64,000 nt of DNA from Mycobacterium sp. GA-2829 (GTDB lineage Bacteria > Actinomycetota > Actinomycetes > Mycobacteriales > Mycobacteriaceae), in contig NZ_LQIT01000012.1 of NCBI RefSeq assembly GCF_001499965.1, positions 62,001 through 126,000 on the forward strand. Direction: 5' to 3'. The first letter of the stretch is position 1; the number at the start of each line of letters is the position of its first letter. The translations under genes were made by a program, and so were the position numbers. The notes below the pieces were generated by a model. The model saw nothing but the letters and a program-made list of their open reading frames with translations, was not told where the DNA came from and ran no database searches. Shown here one piece after another: positions 25,611 to 34,974 of the stretch.

Positions 25611-27293
25611 ATGACGGAGCAGGAGTATGACGTCGTTGTGGTGGGTAGCGGTGCCGCCGGCATGGTCGCCGCCCTCACCGCAGCTCACCAGGGTCTCTCG
25701 ACGATAGTCGTGGAGAAGGCTCCGCACTATGGGGGTTCCACTGCGCGGTCAGGTGGCGGCGTCTGGATCCCGAACAACGAAGTCCTCAAGCGCGACGGGG
25801 TGAAGGACACCCCGGAGGCGGCCCGCCAGTACCTGCACGCGATCGTCGGCGACGTCGTCCCGGCCGAGCGGATCGACACCTATCTCGAGCGTGGGCCCGA
25901 GATGCTGTCGTTCGTGCTGAAGCACTCGCCGCTGAAGCTGTGCTGGGTGCCGGGCTACTCGGACTACTACCCGGAGACCCCGGGCGGGAAGCCGAGCGGA
26001 CGCTCGGTGGAGCCCAAACCGTTCGACGCCAAGAAGCTCGGCGAGGATCTGCCGGGGCTGGAACCGCCGTACGGCAAGGTGCCGCTGAACATGGTGGTGA
26101 TGCAGCAGGACTACGTGCGGCTCAACCAACTCAAACGGCATCCGCGCGGCATGCTGCGCAGCCTCAAGGTCGGTATCCGGTCGGTGTGGGCCAACGCCAC
26201 CGGCAAGAACCTCGTCGGGATGGGACGTGCGCTCATCGCCCCGCTGCGGATCGCATTGCGCGAAGCCGGGGTGCCGGTGCTGCTCAACACCGCGCTGACC
26301 GACCTCTACATCGAGGACGGTGTGGTTCGCGGAATCTACGTGCGGGATATGACGGCTCCCGAGGCGGCCGAGCCGCGGCTGATCCGCGCGCGGCGCGGGG
26401 TGATCCTGGGTTCCGGCGGGTTCGAGCACAACGAGCAGATGCGGGTGAAGTACCAGCGCGCCCCGATCACCACCGAGTGGACCGTCGGCGCGAAGGCCAA
26501 CACCGGCGACGGCATCGTGGCCGCCGAGAAACTCGGCGCCGCACTGGATGTCATGGAGGACGCGTGGTGGGGGCCGACGGTCCCGCTGGTGGACGCGCCG
26601 TGGTTCGCGCTCTCGGAGCGCAACTCCCCCGGGTCGATCATCGTCAACATGTCCGGCAAGCGGTTCATGAACGAGTCGATGCCGTATGTCGAGGCGTGCC
26701 ACCACATGTACGGCGGCCAGTACGGGCAGGGTCCGGGGCCCGGGGAGAACATCCCGGCCTGGCTGATCTTCGATCAGCAGTACCGCGACCGCTACATCTT
26801 CGCCGGACTGCAGCCGGGGCAACGGATTCCGCGTAAGTGGCTGGAGTCGGGCGTGATCGTGAAGGCGGATACGCTCGCGGAACTGGCCGAGAAGGCGGGG
26901 CTGCCCGCCGAAGCGCTGGCCGCGACGGTCGACCGGTTCAACGGGTTCGCCAGGACCGGCGTCGACGCCGACTTCCACCGCGGTGAGAGCGCCTATGACC
27001 GCTACTACGGGGATCCGACCAACAAGCCCAATCCCAACCTCGGCGAGATCAGCCACGGACCGTTCTACGCCGCGAAGATGGTGCCCGGCGACCTCGGCAC
27101 CAAGGGCGGCATCGTCACCGATGTGCACGGCCGCGCCCTGCGCGACGACGGTTCGGTGATCGAAGGGCTCTATGCGGCAGGCAATGCCAGCGCGCCGGTG
27201 ATGGGTCATACGTATCCCGGTCCGGGCGGCACGATCGGACCCGCGATGACGTTCGGGTACCTGGCGGCGCTGCACCTGGCTGGTAGGAAGTAG
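25611..27293 (+). CDS. kstD: 3-ketosteroid delta-1-dehydrogenase KstD
   Basis: A 560-residue flavoprotein (Rv3537-like). The FAD-binding motif VVVGSGAAGMVAA is at residues 9-21, with GSGGFEHN in the middle and the C-terminal signature GNASAPVMGHTYPGPGGTIGPAMTFGY. It introduces the C1-C2 double bond in ring A; with KshA this opens ring B. An open frame continues upstream to 25542, but it would read through the KstR operator. The ATG at 25611 gives the family N-terminus. There is no ribosome-binding site, so a leaderless message is likely. The MaoC hydratase gene follows after 4 nt. Confidence 0.95.
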   Translation: MTEQEYDVVVVGSGAAGMVAALTAAHQGLSTIVVEKAPHYGGSTARSGGGVWIPNNEVLKRDGVKDTPEAARQYLHAIVGDVVPAERIDTYLERGPEMLSFVLKHSPLKLCWVPGYSDYYPETPGGKPSGRSVEPKPFDAKKLGEDLPGLEPPYGKVPLNMVVMQQDYVRLNQLKRHPRGMLRSLKVGIRSVWANATGKNLVGMGRALIAPLRIALREAGVPVLLNTALTDLYIEDGVVRGIYVRDMTAPEAAEPRLIRARRGVILGSGGFEHNEQMRVKYQRAPITTEWTVGAKANTGDGIVAAEKLGAALDVMEDAWWGPTVPLVDAPWFALSERNSPGSIIVNMSGKRFMNESMPYVEACHHMYGGQYGQGPGPGENIPAWLIFDQQYRDRYIFAGLQPGQRIPRKWLESGVIVKADTLAELAEKAGLPAEALAATVDRFNGFARTGVDADFHRGESAYDRYYGDPTNKPNPNLGEISHGPFYAAKMVPGDLGTKGGIVTDVHGRALRDDGSVIEGLYAAGNASAPVMGHTYPGPGGTIGPAMTFGYLAALHLAGRK

Positions 27294-27297
27294 AGCC

Positions 27298-28158
27298 ATG
27301 CCGATCAATCTCGATGAGGCGCTGGGCGCCGAACTGCCGCCGGCCGAATTCTCCTGGACGAGCAGCGATGTGCAGCTCTACCACCTCGGGCTGGGCGCGG
27401 GTGTCGACCCGATGGACAAGCGCGAGCTGCGGTACCTGGTGGACAGCACCCCGCAGGTGCTGCCGACGTTCGGCAATGTCGCGCAGAGCTTCCACATGAC
27501 CGAACCGCCGTCGGTGAAGTTCCCCGGCATCGACATCGAACTGTCGAAGGTGTTGCACGCCAGTGAGGCTGTGACGGTGCCCGGGCCGATCCCGGCGTCG
27601 GGAACGGCGACGGCGGTCACCCGGTTCACCGACATCTGGGACAAGGGCAAGGCGGCGGTGATCTGGTCGGAGACCACGGTCACCGCTCCGGACGGCACGC
27701 TGCTGTGGACGCAGAAGCGATCGATCTTCGCCCGCGGTGAGGGCGGTTTCGGCGGCGAACGGGGTCCGTCGACGTCGGTGGAACCGCCCGAGCGTGCCCC
27801 CGACGCGGAGATCGATCTGCCGATCCTGCCGCAGCAGGCGCTGCTGTACCGGCTGTGCGGCGACCGCAACCCGCTGCACTCGGATCCGGATTTCGCTGCG
27901 GCCGCGGGCTTTCCACGGCCCATCCTGCACGGGCTGTGCACCTACGGCATCGCGTGCAAAGCGATCGTCGACGAGTTCCTCGACGGGGACGTAGCGCGGG
28001 TGAAATCGTACGGCGCCCGGTTCGCGGGGGTGGTGTTCCCGGGTGAGACACTGCGGGCCAACGTGTGGAAAGAGAACGACACGCTGGTCGCGACCATCAC
28101 CGCGCCGAGCCGTGACAACGCGGTGGCGCTCTCCGGTGTGGAACTGGTTCCGGCCTAG
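27298..28158 (+). CDS. MaoC-like enoyl-CoA hydratase (Rv3538/ChsH3-like)
   Basis: A 286-residue double hot-dog hydratase. The C-terminal half carries the hydratase-2 motif YRLCGDRNPLHSDPDFAAAAGF with Asp, Asn and His in the usual places, followed by PILHGLC. In M. tuberculosis Rv3538 was first annotated as Hsd4B and later described as a side-chain hydratase acting on the opposite stereoisomer to EchA19. It follows kstD by 4 nt in the same KstR operon. Its stop overlaps by 4 nt the end of the convergent LuxR-type gene that begins the polysaccharide island. Confidence 0.9.
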   Translation: MPINLDEALGAELPPAEFSWTSSDVQLYHLGLGAGVDPMDKRELRYLVDSTPQVLPTFGNVAQSFHMTEPPSVKFPGIDIELSKVLHASEAVTVPGPIPASGTATAVTRFTDIWDKGKAAVIWSETTVTAPDGTLLWTQKRSIFARGEGGFGGERGPSTSVEPPERAPDAEIDLPILPQQALLYRLCGDRNPLHSDPDFAAAAGFPRPILHGLCTYGIACKAIVDEFLDGDVARVKSYGARFAGVVFPGETLRANVWKENDTLVATITAPSRDNAVALSGVELVPA

Positions 28159-29027
28159 ATTTCGCTGACTAACAGGCGTTTCCGGTAGGACGAGCGGTTG
28201 CCATTGTGAATGGGCCCCGGCCCCATGCTCCTCGACAGAGCCGCCGCCTGCGCTCTGGTCCTGACACCGAGCTTGTTCAGCAGGCTGTGCACGTGGTTCT
28301 TCACCGTGTGGACCGCGATACACAGTTCCGTGGCGATATCGCGGTTGGATAACCCCAACTCGAGCAGATTGAGGATTTCGGCTTCGCGCGCCGTCAGGAG
28401 CCATTCGGCCGGGTCGTGCCGTTGAGCCGCCAGATCGGACAACCGCCGCAGGAGAATTGCGGAGATCTCCCGCGAGCACACCGCCTCACCGGCGGCGACG
28501 CTCGTGATCAAGGAGAGTAGATCGTCGAGGGAATCCATCCGCATGTGGTAGCCGGCCACACCCGCCTCCGCACACGCGATCACCTGTGCCTCATCGTCTT
28601 CGGAGATCCCCACGACGATGACCCTCGCTTCGGGACACTCGCGTCTCAAGAAATCGAGAAGTGCGAGGCTTTCTCGGCTCCCCATGTTGAGTACGACCAT
28701 CTCGGGCGCTACCTGGCTCACCGCGGAGCGCAGGGTGGTGAGGTTCTGGGCGACCGCGAGCTGCGACGCACCTAGATCGAGGAGAACGGATGCGAGATTG
28801 TCTCTGTAGAGCATGCAGTCGTCGACGAGCAGGAAGTGGACGTCAGGCAGCTGCGTCCCGGCGGATGTGCCCGCGACGACGGGCGCCAGCGGCCGGTGTC
28901 CGGACAGCGCTCGTACCGCGGCAACTTCCCCACGCGAGACTTTGCGGGAATTTTCGTGGAAGGGATTCGCGAACGCAGCGGCCGAGCGATGATGCCGGCC
29001 GGTGCTGTTCGACGGTGACTGAGCCAT
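28155..29027 (-). CDS. LuxR-type regulator with pseudo-receiver domain (island, left border)
   Basis: A 290-residue NarL/FixJ-like protein. After a 60-residue basic N-terminal extension comes a receiver-like domain (about 63-180) and a GerE/LuxR helix-turn-helix (about 209-267, LTAREAEILNLLELGLSNRDIATELCIAVHTVKNHVHSLLNKL). The receiver keeps the acidic pair Asp69-Asp70, but the phospho-accepting Asp is Asn114 (EMVVLNMGS) and the conserved Lys is Arg163. Phosphorelay control is therefore unlikely. The ATG at 29027 with AGGAGT 8 nt upstream is preferred over longer open frame. A paralogue with the same changes lies at 50245-51126. No sensor kinase is adjacent. Confidence 0.88.
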   Translation of the reverse strand: MAQSPSNSTGRHHRSAAAFANPFHENSRKVSRGEVAAVRALSGHRPLAPVVAGTSAGTQLPDVHFLLVDDCMLYRDNLASVLLDLGASQLAVAQNLTTLRSAVSQVAPEMVVLNMGSRESLALLDFLRRECPEARVIVVGISEDDEAQVIACAEAGVAGYHMRMDSLDDLLSLITSVAAGEAVCSREISAILLRRLSDLAAQRHDPAEWLLTAREAEILNLLELGLSNRDIATELCIAVHTVKNHVHSLLNKLGVRTRAQAAALSRSMGPGPIHNGNRSSYRKRLLVSEI

Positions 29028-29712
29028 TGTCTTGACTCCTGGTTGTGTTCGACGCGATAGGTGATGGCTGTCGAGGTCGCGACTTGGACGCACGTGCATG
29101 AGCTTGGTGGCCGATCTGCACGGCGGGGTGACGAGAACCGGCCAGGGTGCTCGCGCACCAAGCCGGGATGGAGTCCTGCACGAACTCCGCACCGTGGGCG
29201 ACCTCGAGCCGTCTGGCATCGGTCGTCCCCTTGCGGTGACCCCCTTGTTCGGTTGTGCCCCTCTGGGGTGGACCCATGGTAGGCATTTGCCAGCAACGCG
29301 GTCAACCGACGAATACGCACGAACACCGCAAATATTTCAACCGGAACTAGGTCGGCCTAGCCCATGGGAACCTCATATTGACTTAAGCGCTGATGAGAGT
29401 TCATGTCAGATCCTGCCACTTTCTGCGTAGGCAAGAAACAGTAGATGAAGACTGGCATTCAGGCGATGGCCGTGCGCCCGGCGTTATCCTCGATCCCGCA
29501 AAGTGAGGATTTCTTAGCCTAACCTGCCTTCGTTGACGCGACCCTGAACTCGGACCAAGCCATATCCGCGCCATGCCGTGAGAACCGATGACTTGTGCGC
29601 GGAACTTTGCTGGATTGTTCCGGGCCCCGCTCGACGTGATCGGCGATTGCCGGCGCTCTGACGAACTACCATCAGCTGGCAACGTGTCATCGCGAACAGG
29701 GACAGACACACT
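29028..29712. other. 685-nt divergent intergenic region with shared regulatory element
   Basis: No coding gene is supported. The stretch 29284-29350 aligns with 51248-51315, upstream of the paralogous regulator: TTTGCCAG, a CGGTCA/ACCGA core, CGCAAAT (29327-29333) and CCGG match in order and spacing. Further right, TTAGCCTAACCT (29514-29525) resembles half of an iron-box. Promoters for both the LuxR gene (-) and the EEP gene (+) must lie here. Confidence 0.6.
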
Positions 29713-30738
29713 GTGAACAATCGCAGGCGGCGTTGTCGCACCGCGGTAGGACTGATCGGATCGTCTGCGGTCCTCTGCGCCCTGGCCGCACGACAGCTGC
29801 CGATCACCGATCACGGGCGCTTGATCACGGCGGCATTCTTCCCGTATCTCACGGTCTTCGGACTTCTGTCGGTCGTCTGTCTCCTCACGGCGAGGCATCT
29901 TGTTCTCGCCCTTGTCGCTGTCGGCCTGACGACCTCGGCGGTGGCGACGCAGGTTCCGCTGTACGTCAGCTCGGAGTCCACCCACCCGTCGAGCGCTTCG
30001 TTGCGGGTTGTCTCCGCGAACATGCGGGAAGGACAGGGCGACGCGCGCGAAGTCGTGAACTCGACCCGTGATCACGCCGACGTGGTGGCCATCCAGGAAC
30101 TCACCCCCGACGCCGTGGACCGACTGGTCTCAGCGGGAATGGACACGGCCTTCCCCTACCGTTGGCTGGACGCGCGGGACTCCAGCCACGGAGTGGGGCT
30201 GTGGAGCCGCTACCCGCTCGAGACGCCACAACGGATCCAGGGCTACACCTTTGCGATGGTCAGCGCGCAGATTCCGCTCATGGACGTCGCGACGGCCCCC
30301 ATCGTCGTGGTCCTGCACGTGGCCGGTCCATGGCCGAATACCGTCGACGACTGGCGGCGGGACTTCGAGCGCTTGCCCGCTACGCTGCACGATGCCGCCG
30401 AGCGAGGAGGCGATGGTTGCGTCATCGTCGCCGGGGACTTCAACGCGACGACGGATATGCGACAGCTCCGGGATCTGTTCACAGACGGATACCGCGATGC
30501 GGCGGAGCAGTCGGGAGCGGGCATCATGCCCACCTTCCCCGCCGATTCACGGCTACCGCCGCTGTTGGCCATCGACCGGGTCCTCACTCGGCAGTGTGAC
30601 GCGACATCGATGAGAACCCTTCCTGTTCCCGGGTCCGACCACCGGGGCGTCGCCGCGACGATCCTGATCGCGCGGAAGGCGGAGCCCCCCGGTCCGGGAC
30701 GATCGGGTGGTCGGCGCCCAATTCGATCACCCGGGTGA
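29713..30738 (+). CDS. Membrane-anchored endonuclease/exonuclease/phosphatase (EEP) family protein
   Basis: A 341-residue protein with about three N-terminal transmembrane helices (9-27, 37-58, 62-84) and an extracytoplasmic EEP domain. Active-site motifs are VVSANMREG (Asn), VVAIQELTP (Glu), GDFNATTD and SDHRGV (Asp-His). Such membrane-bound phosphodiesterase-like proteins may act on nucleic acid, lipid or sugar phosphate outside the cell. It is the only plus-strand gene of the island. Its last 155 nt overlap the 3' end of the convergent acyltransferase-like gene, an unusually long overlap. The start is GTG at 29713. Confidence 0.82.
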   Translation: MNNRRRRCRTAVGLIGSSAVLCALAARQLPITDHGRLITAAFFPYLTVFGLLSVVCLLTARHLVLALVAVGLTTSAVATQVPLYVSSESTHPSSASLRVVSANMREGQGDAREVVNSTRDHADVVAIQELTPDAVDRLVSAGMDTAFPYRWLDARDSSHGVGLWSRYPLETPQRIQGYTFAMVSAQIPLMDVATAPIVVVLHVAGPWPNTVDDWRRDFERLPATLHDAAERGGDGCVIVAGDFNATTDMRQLRDLFTDGYRDAAEQSGAGIMPTFPADSRLPPLLAIDRVLTRQCDATSMRTLPVPGSDHRGVAATILIARKAEPPGPGRSGGRRPIRSPG

Positions 30739-32005
30739 GTGCATCCTCGACCTTGCCGGCGTCGAACACGCTCGGGAAGAACGTCGCCGTCATCTGCAAC
30801 TCGCCCTCGGATGGCGAACACAGCAGCACCGAGATGTGGGAACGGCTGGCCGGCGGCAACGCCGCCGCAAAAAGCGGTGCGCTGCCTTGTTTCCACCTGA
30901 TGTGCGCCATCTCGGGCAACCTGCTGATGTCGGACAAGGTCACCGATGCCGCCGCTTCGGGGAAGGCCACGTCCGGTGGCTGCTCCTCACGACCTCGACC
31001 GGCCGTGAGCAGTCCCGACAGGCGCGATCTGGCGACGTATCCCACCGCCTCCACCAGGGGCCGCGCCGAGGCGAGGGCTGCTACAAGGTCTGCACCGAAT
31101 GCCTCGGGTGTGGTGCCCGGGTGGTATCCGACCCGCGAAAGTGATTGGAAATTCGACCAGGTGGAGCACCCGGCGGACAGGTACCTTCGCAGATCGACCA
31201 GTACCTCCACGGGGGACAACACGCGAATCCCCGTATCGCTCAGCGACTGGCAGAGGGCGTGCATGACCAATGCGGAAGCGGAGATGTCCAGGTGGTAGGC
31301 GGCGCGGTAGCGGCGCAGACCTTCGAAGAAATACCGCGTACTTCTCACGAAGACTGCACAGTACGGTTCGGCCTCGGCGGCGTGTACCACTTGCTCGCCA
31401 CGACGCCCAGACCCACGACGGGAGGCGGTGATCAGATCCCCCGCCCTGCTCCGCAATACCGACCAGCCCGCCTCGGTGAAGGCCGCCGGGGCCGTTCTCA
31501 CGGTGTGCACCACGGCCCGCGTCATCGGATGAAGGACGTTCGGTAGGTCAGGTTCCGGCGGCAGTCCGTCAGTCCCGAAGCGGGAATGCGAAACCCTGCA
31601 GACCATCTTCATCAACGCGTGCGCATCAGCGACACCGTGGTCGAAGCGGAACACCACGTAGTCCCCGTCGGGGATCACGATGACGGGAGAACGGATCTCG
31701 GGGCAGGCCGACAAGATCGAATTCAAGCTGGCCGTCACGCCCACGGCGGACCCCACCACCGGAAGCATCGACTCGGGCGCTCGAACAGTGGCGCCGTCGA
31801 GTGATCCCATGTCGAACGTCCACTTGCGAGAATGCCTGCTCGGAATCAAGCCCACACGGCGGAGCGGATCGCCTTCGGAGAGCGATTTGAGGCTGGTCGC
31901 AATGGCGTCGGCTCCACCCGGTTCCATCGGCCCGGCAACCACCCAGATGGGCAATCCGCTCATGAGGACGTCCAGCTGTCCAGCTGACACCGTGTGCCTT
32001 CTCAT
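30584..32005 (-). CDS. Condensation-domain-like acyltransferase (PapA/WS-DGAT type)
   Basis: A protein of about 473 residues with the two-lobe layout of CoA-dependent acyltransferases. FRFDHGVADAHALM carries a single-His version of HHxxxDG (His-x3-Asp). A downstream NFQSLSRVGY segment resembles the second-lobe motif. It may esterify a sugar or lipid of the island polymer. The ATG at 32005 overlaps the lipase stop (ATGA) and is preferred to the GTG at 32020. It is the last gene of the deacetylase-AKR-GMC-lipase operon. Its C-terminal 50 codons, rich in Arg, Ser and Gly, are antisense to the EEP gene. Confidence 0.7.
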   Translation of the reverse strand: MRRHTVSAGQLDVLMSGLPIWVVAGPMEPGGADAIATSLKSLSEGDPLRRVGLIPSRHSRKWTFDMGSLDGATVRAPESMLPVVGSAVGVTASLNSILSACPEIRSPVIVIPDGDYVVFRFDHGVADAHALMKMVCRVSHSRFGTDGLPPEPDLPNVLHPMTRAVVHTVRTAPAAFTEAGWSVLRSRAGDLITASRRGSGRRGEQVVHAAEAEPYCAVFVRSTRYFFEGLRRYRAAYHLDISASALVMHALCQSLSDTGIRVLSPVEVLVDLRRYLSAGCSTWSNFQSLSRVGYHPGTTPEAFGADLVAALASARPLVEAVGYVARSRLSGLLTAGRGREEQPPDVAFPEAAASVTLSDISRLPEMAHIRWKQGSAPLFAAALPPASRSHISVLLCSPSEGELQMTATFFPSVFDAGKVEDALTRVIELGADHPIVPDRGAPPSARSGSSRRRPGGRTREQEGFSSMSRHTAE

Positions 32006-33225
32006 CGCGGTACCGGACACTTCGATGCCGCTGGTGCGCCGGCGAAACGATCTGCGATCCAGGTGATCACCATACGAGTGACGTCCTCGGTCAATTCCGC
32101 GTGGTCAGCGTGCGGGACCTCCACGTATTCGATCTGGCCACCCAGATCACAACTCCGGATCGTCGCGTCTTCGACCCACTCAGGAAGCACGATCTTGTCC
32201 TGCATGGTGTTGACCACCAACATGGGCCGGTCCAGAGGCCGCTGCGGCAGCGCGATTCCGCGCAATGCACCGCGCAGTCTGTTGCGGTCCTCGAGGGTGC
32301 GCGGAATGAAACGGCGTGGGAGTAGGGGTATTCCGCGCAGGCTTTCGGGTGGGACATATGCCCCGCAGTCGGCGAAAGCGTTGTCGTAGTCCGCGGTTCG
32401 CCGATGCAGTAGTCCGCTGAGCTCGGCGTTGTATCGCTCCAAGCCGGCGATGACCATCGGGTAGTACTCCTGTTGGTCCCTGGTCATCGCACCGCTCGAC
32501 GCCAGATCGACCAACCCACTGACATTCGCCGCCGGGGAGACCGCGACACTGCCGACAAGCTCGAGACCGTCGCCGTAGAAGGCGTTCAATTCGTCGGCCG
32601 CCCACGCCGCCTGTCCACCCTGTGAAGCGCCGTACGCGGCCCACCGAGGCGACACCGCCGGGGAGATCTCGCGCAATGCGCGTACCGCGTCGGTGATGTT
32701 GAACGCTTCGGTGCGCGGCTCGAGATAGGGATGCAATCCGGTTCCCCCCAACCCTTCGTAGTCGGTGAAGGCAACCGCGTAGCCTTGCGCCAAGAACATC
32801 CGGATGTCGGGCCAGTAACCCCTCAGATTCGGATCCGTCGACGGACCACAGCCGTTCGCGATACCCGTGGTTCCGTGCGCGAGCGAGACGACCGGCCATC
32901 CGTCCTGTGGCGGTACGCCGCTGGGAGTGAAGAACGTGCCCGCAACCTGTCGGACGCCACCGTCAGTACCCGACACCGAGGTGTACACGGCGCGCCAAGA
33001 CTCGCCGACGACCGGGTCGTCGCGATCGTCGAGCGGTGGCAGCATGGGGTGCCGCTCGACCACATGACCGCGGCTCGCCCACACATCAGGCGCCACATCG
33101 GGCAGCTGGACCACGATCGGAGGTCCTGGAAGCGCGGAATGTGCTCTGCCGCAACCGCTCATCAGGCAGACGAGGGCCACTGCGGTGATCACCGCAAGGC
33201 AGGTGGTCGAGCCGCGCTTCACCAT
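32002..33225 (-). CDS. Secreted lipase-like alpha/beta hydrolase, probable lipoprotein
   Basis: A 407-residue protein with a signal peptide ending in the lipobox LMSGC (Cys25), so it is probably membrane-anchored outside the cell. The nucleophile elbow YGASQGGQAAWA (GxSxG) and the late acid and His (NTMQDKIVLPEW, VEVPHADHAELTE) fit the secretory lipase (LIP) family. It may cleave or transfer acyl esters on the surface polymer. It follows the GMC gene by 12 nt and overlaps the acyltransferase gene by 4 nt. An esterase next to an acyltransferase suggests acyl-group turnover, an inference. Confidence 0.82.
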   Translation of the reverse strand: MVKRGSTTCLAVITAVALVCLMSGCGRAHSALPGPPIVVQLPDVAPDVWASRGHVVERHPMLPPLDDRDDPVVGESWRAVYTSVSGTDGGVRQVAGTFFTPSGVPPQDGWPVVSLAHGTTGIANGCGPSTDPNLRGYWPDIRMFLAQGYAVAFTDYEGLGGTGLHPYLEPRTEAFNITDAVRALREISPAVSPRWAAYGASQGGQAAWAADELNAFYGDGLELVGSVAVSPAANVSGLVDLASSGAMTRDQQEYYPMVIAGLERYNAELSGLLHRRTADYDNAFADCGAYVPPESLRGIPLLPRRFIPRTLEDRNRLRGALRGIALPQRPLDRPMLVVNTMQDKIVLPEWVEDATIRSCDLGGQIEYVEVPHADHAELTEDVTRMVITWIADRFAGAPAASKCPVPR

Positions 33226-33237
33226 GTCCCCCGCGAC

Positions 33238-34974
33238 TCACGCCGATTGCCGGAGATCTGAGCGCCGCCGGACTCCTGCTGACGAGGCCTTGCCATAGAG
33301 GCGGTCGACGAGACGCACGGCGAAGGCCACGATCATGAAGGTCGGATTCGCCTGTCCGGAGGTCACGAACACCGAACTGCTCACGACGTGCAGATTCGGC
33401 ACCCCGTGCACAGCCAGATTCTCGTCGACCACACCGTCCGCCGGGTCCTTCGACATCCTCGTGGTTCCGACCTGGTGGAAGCCACCACCCGTGCGTCCGC
33501 GCACAGCCGCGGCCAGATCGCCCGAGCGGTACTCGAGCCTCCCCACGCCGGCCGCGCGCAGATACCGATCCCAGTGTCGGTGCGCTTCGAGCACTCCCTC
33601 GATGTCGGAGTCGTCGAATCGGATGTCGATCTCGAGCCGGGCCATGTCGAGATCGTCGACCTCGTCGCTGAGTCTCACGCGGCTCTCGTAGCGCGGTAGA
33701 TGCTCGGCGTGATACTGGAGCGGGAATCTGTTCGCGGCGTTCGCTACGAAGAATCCGGGTGGTTTCCTCCCGCGAGCGAAGGCGCGGCGGATGCCGAAGC
33801 CCGCGATCATCCGCAGCGTGTCGACAGGATCACGCACGATGTTGAGAAGATGTTGCCACACAGACGATCTGACGGCCCGGCCGTACGGGGTTCCCGGAAT
33901 CTCGGTACCCGTCAGTGAGAGTCGCTGCGCCGGTGGGGCGAAGAGGGATCCGACCGGAGAGATGAGGACGAGGTAGATGAAGGACAGCCGGGCATTACCG
34001 TGCGATGCGTCAGACAGTTCCGGATTCGTCATCCATCCGGAGATGTTGGGTAGGTTGTGCTGGAGCAAGTACTCGTCGTCGAAGGTGAATCGGCGCCGGA
34101 CATACGAGCCGTCGAGGTCACGCTCATAGTCGTAGATCGTGCGATCAACCGGTGTGGACAACACCAGGTCGGCGATCACCCCCTCCAGGTGAGCCATGTA
34201 CCAATGGCCCAGGTGCCCCGAGTGGTCACCGATGCTCCTACTGTCTCGGCCTGGTGAGCACATCAACAACCGCGTGGCTTCCAGCCCACCCGTGGCCAGG
34301 ACCATGTCATCGGCGGACACCGTGAAGGAACCGCCGGACAGCGTCCGGCAGTCGAGGTGGGACGCCCGCGTCTGTTCGTCGTTCAAGTTGATCCGCACGC
34401 AGGTCGTGTCCGTGATCACGATGAGGTCAGTCGCGTCGCGGAGTTCCTTGTAGTAAACCTTGCCGAAGTCCGTCGGAAGCGACCACCGCTCGAGTGCCGA
34501 TGTGCGCACCGATCCGTCGTGCAGTCCGGGCACCATCTGCGCCGGCAGATGTCCGAGCTGATGCACATCGAAAGCGGCACGCCCACAGAACATCCAGTCA
34601 CACGCCCGGCCGAAGTAGCCGGACAGTTCTTCATACGTCACCGGCCACACGGAGCCCGGCGCCACCTCACGTTCGACGAAGTCCACGCGATCGTAGGGGA
34701 CGCACCGCCCGCCCCACATCGTGGAAGTGCCACCGAGTCGTCGACCGACAGCCATTTCGACGGGCGCGTGCATGTCTGGGTCACGTCTCCGGGCAACCGA
34801 CAGGTTCTGGCATCTCGCACTGTGTTTGGCGTTTCCCGTCTCGATCAAGATGACGTGAACGCCGCGCCGGGAGGCCTCCAACGCCGACGTGATGCCCGCG
34901 GGACCGGCGCCCACGACGACGAGATCCGCGTGTAGGCGCGTACCCGATTCGATATCATGCCCAGAAGTGATCAT
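33238..34974 (-). CDS. GMC-family FAD-dependent oxidoreductase
   Basis: A 578-residue flavoprotein. The FAD motif is VVVGAGPAGITSALEA (residues 19-34), the GMC signature GRRLGGTSTMWGGRCVPYDRVDF follows, and the C-terminus has HQVGTTRMSKDP and VSSSVFVTSGQANPTFMIVAFAVR. GMC enzymes oxidise alcohols or sugars. It overlaps the aldo/keto reductase gene by 4 nt. An AKR-GMC pair next to a deacetylase and glycosyltransferases points to modification of a sugar or alditol of the exopolysaccharide. Cholesterol oxidase also belongs to GMC, but this protein does not closely resemble it and the context is not steroid. Confidence 0.85.
   Translation of the reverse strand: MITSGHDIESGTRLHADLVVVGAGPAGITSALEASRRGVHVILIETGNAKHSARCQNLSVARRRDPDMHAPVEMAVGRRLGGTSTMWGGRCVPYDRVDFVEREVAPGSVWPVTYEELSGYFGRACDWMFCGRAAFDVHQLGHLPAQMVPGLHDGSVRTSALERWSLPTDFGKVYYKELRDATDLIVITDTTCVRINLNDEQTRASHLDCRTLSGGSFTVSADDMVLATGGLEATRLLMCSPGRDSRSIGDHSGHLGHWYMAHLEGVIADLVLSTPVDRTIYDYERDLDGSYVRRRFTFDDEYLLQHNLPNISGWMTNPELSDASHGNARLSFIYLVLISPVGSLFAPPAQRLSLTGTEIPGTPYGRAVRSSVWQHLLNIVRDPVDTLRMIAGFGIRRAFARGRKPPGFFVANAANRFPLQYHAEHLPRYESRVRLSDEVDDLDMARLEIDIRFDDSDIEGVLEAHRHWDRYLRAAGVGRLEYRSGDLAAAVRGRTGGGFHQVGTTRMSKDPADGVVDENLAVHGVPNLHVVSSSVFVTSGQANPTFMIVAFAVRLVDRLYGKASSAGVRRRSDLRQSA

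Noticed and set aside
33238..34974. Cholesterol oxidase as identity of the GMC protein
   Set aside because: Only the general GMC signatures are shared, and the gene lies in the polysaccharide operon without a KstR site.
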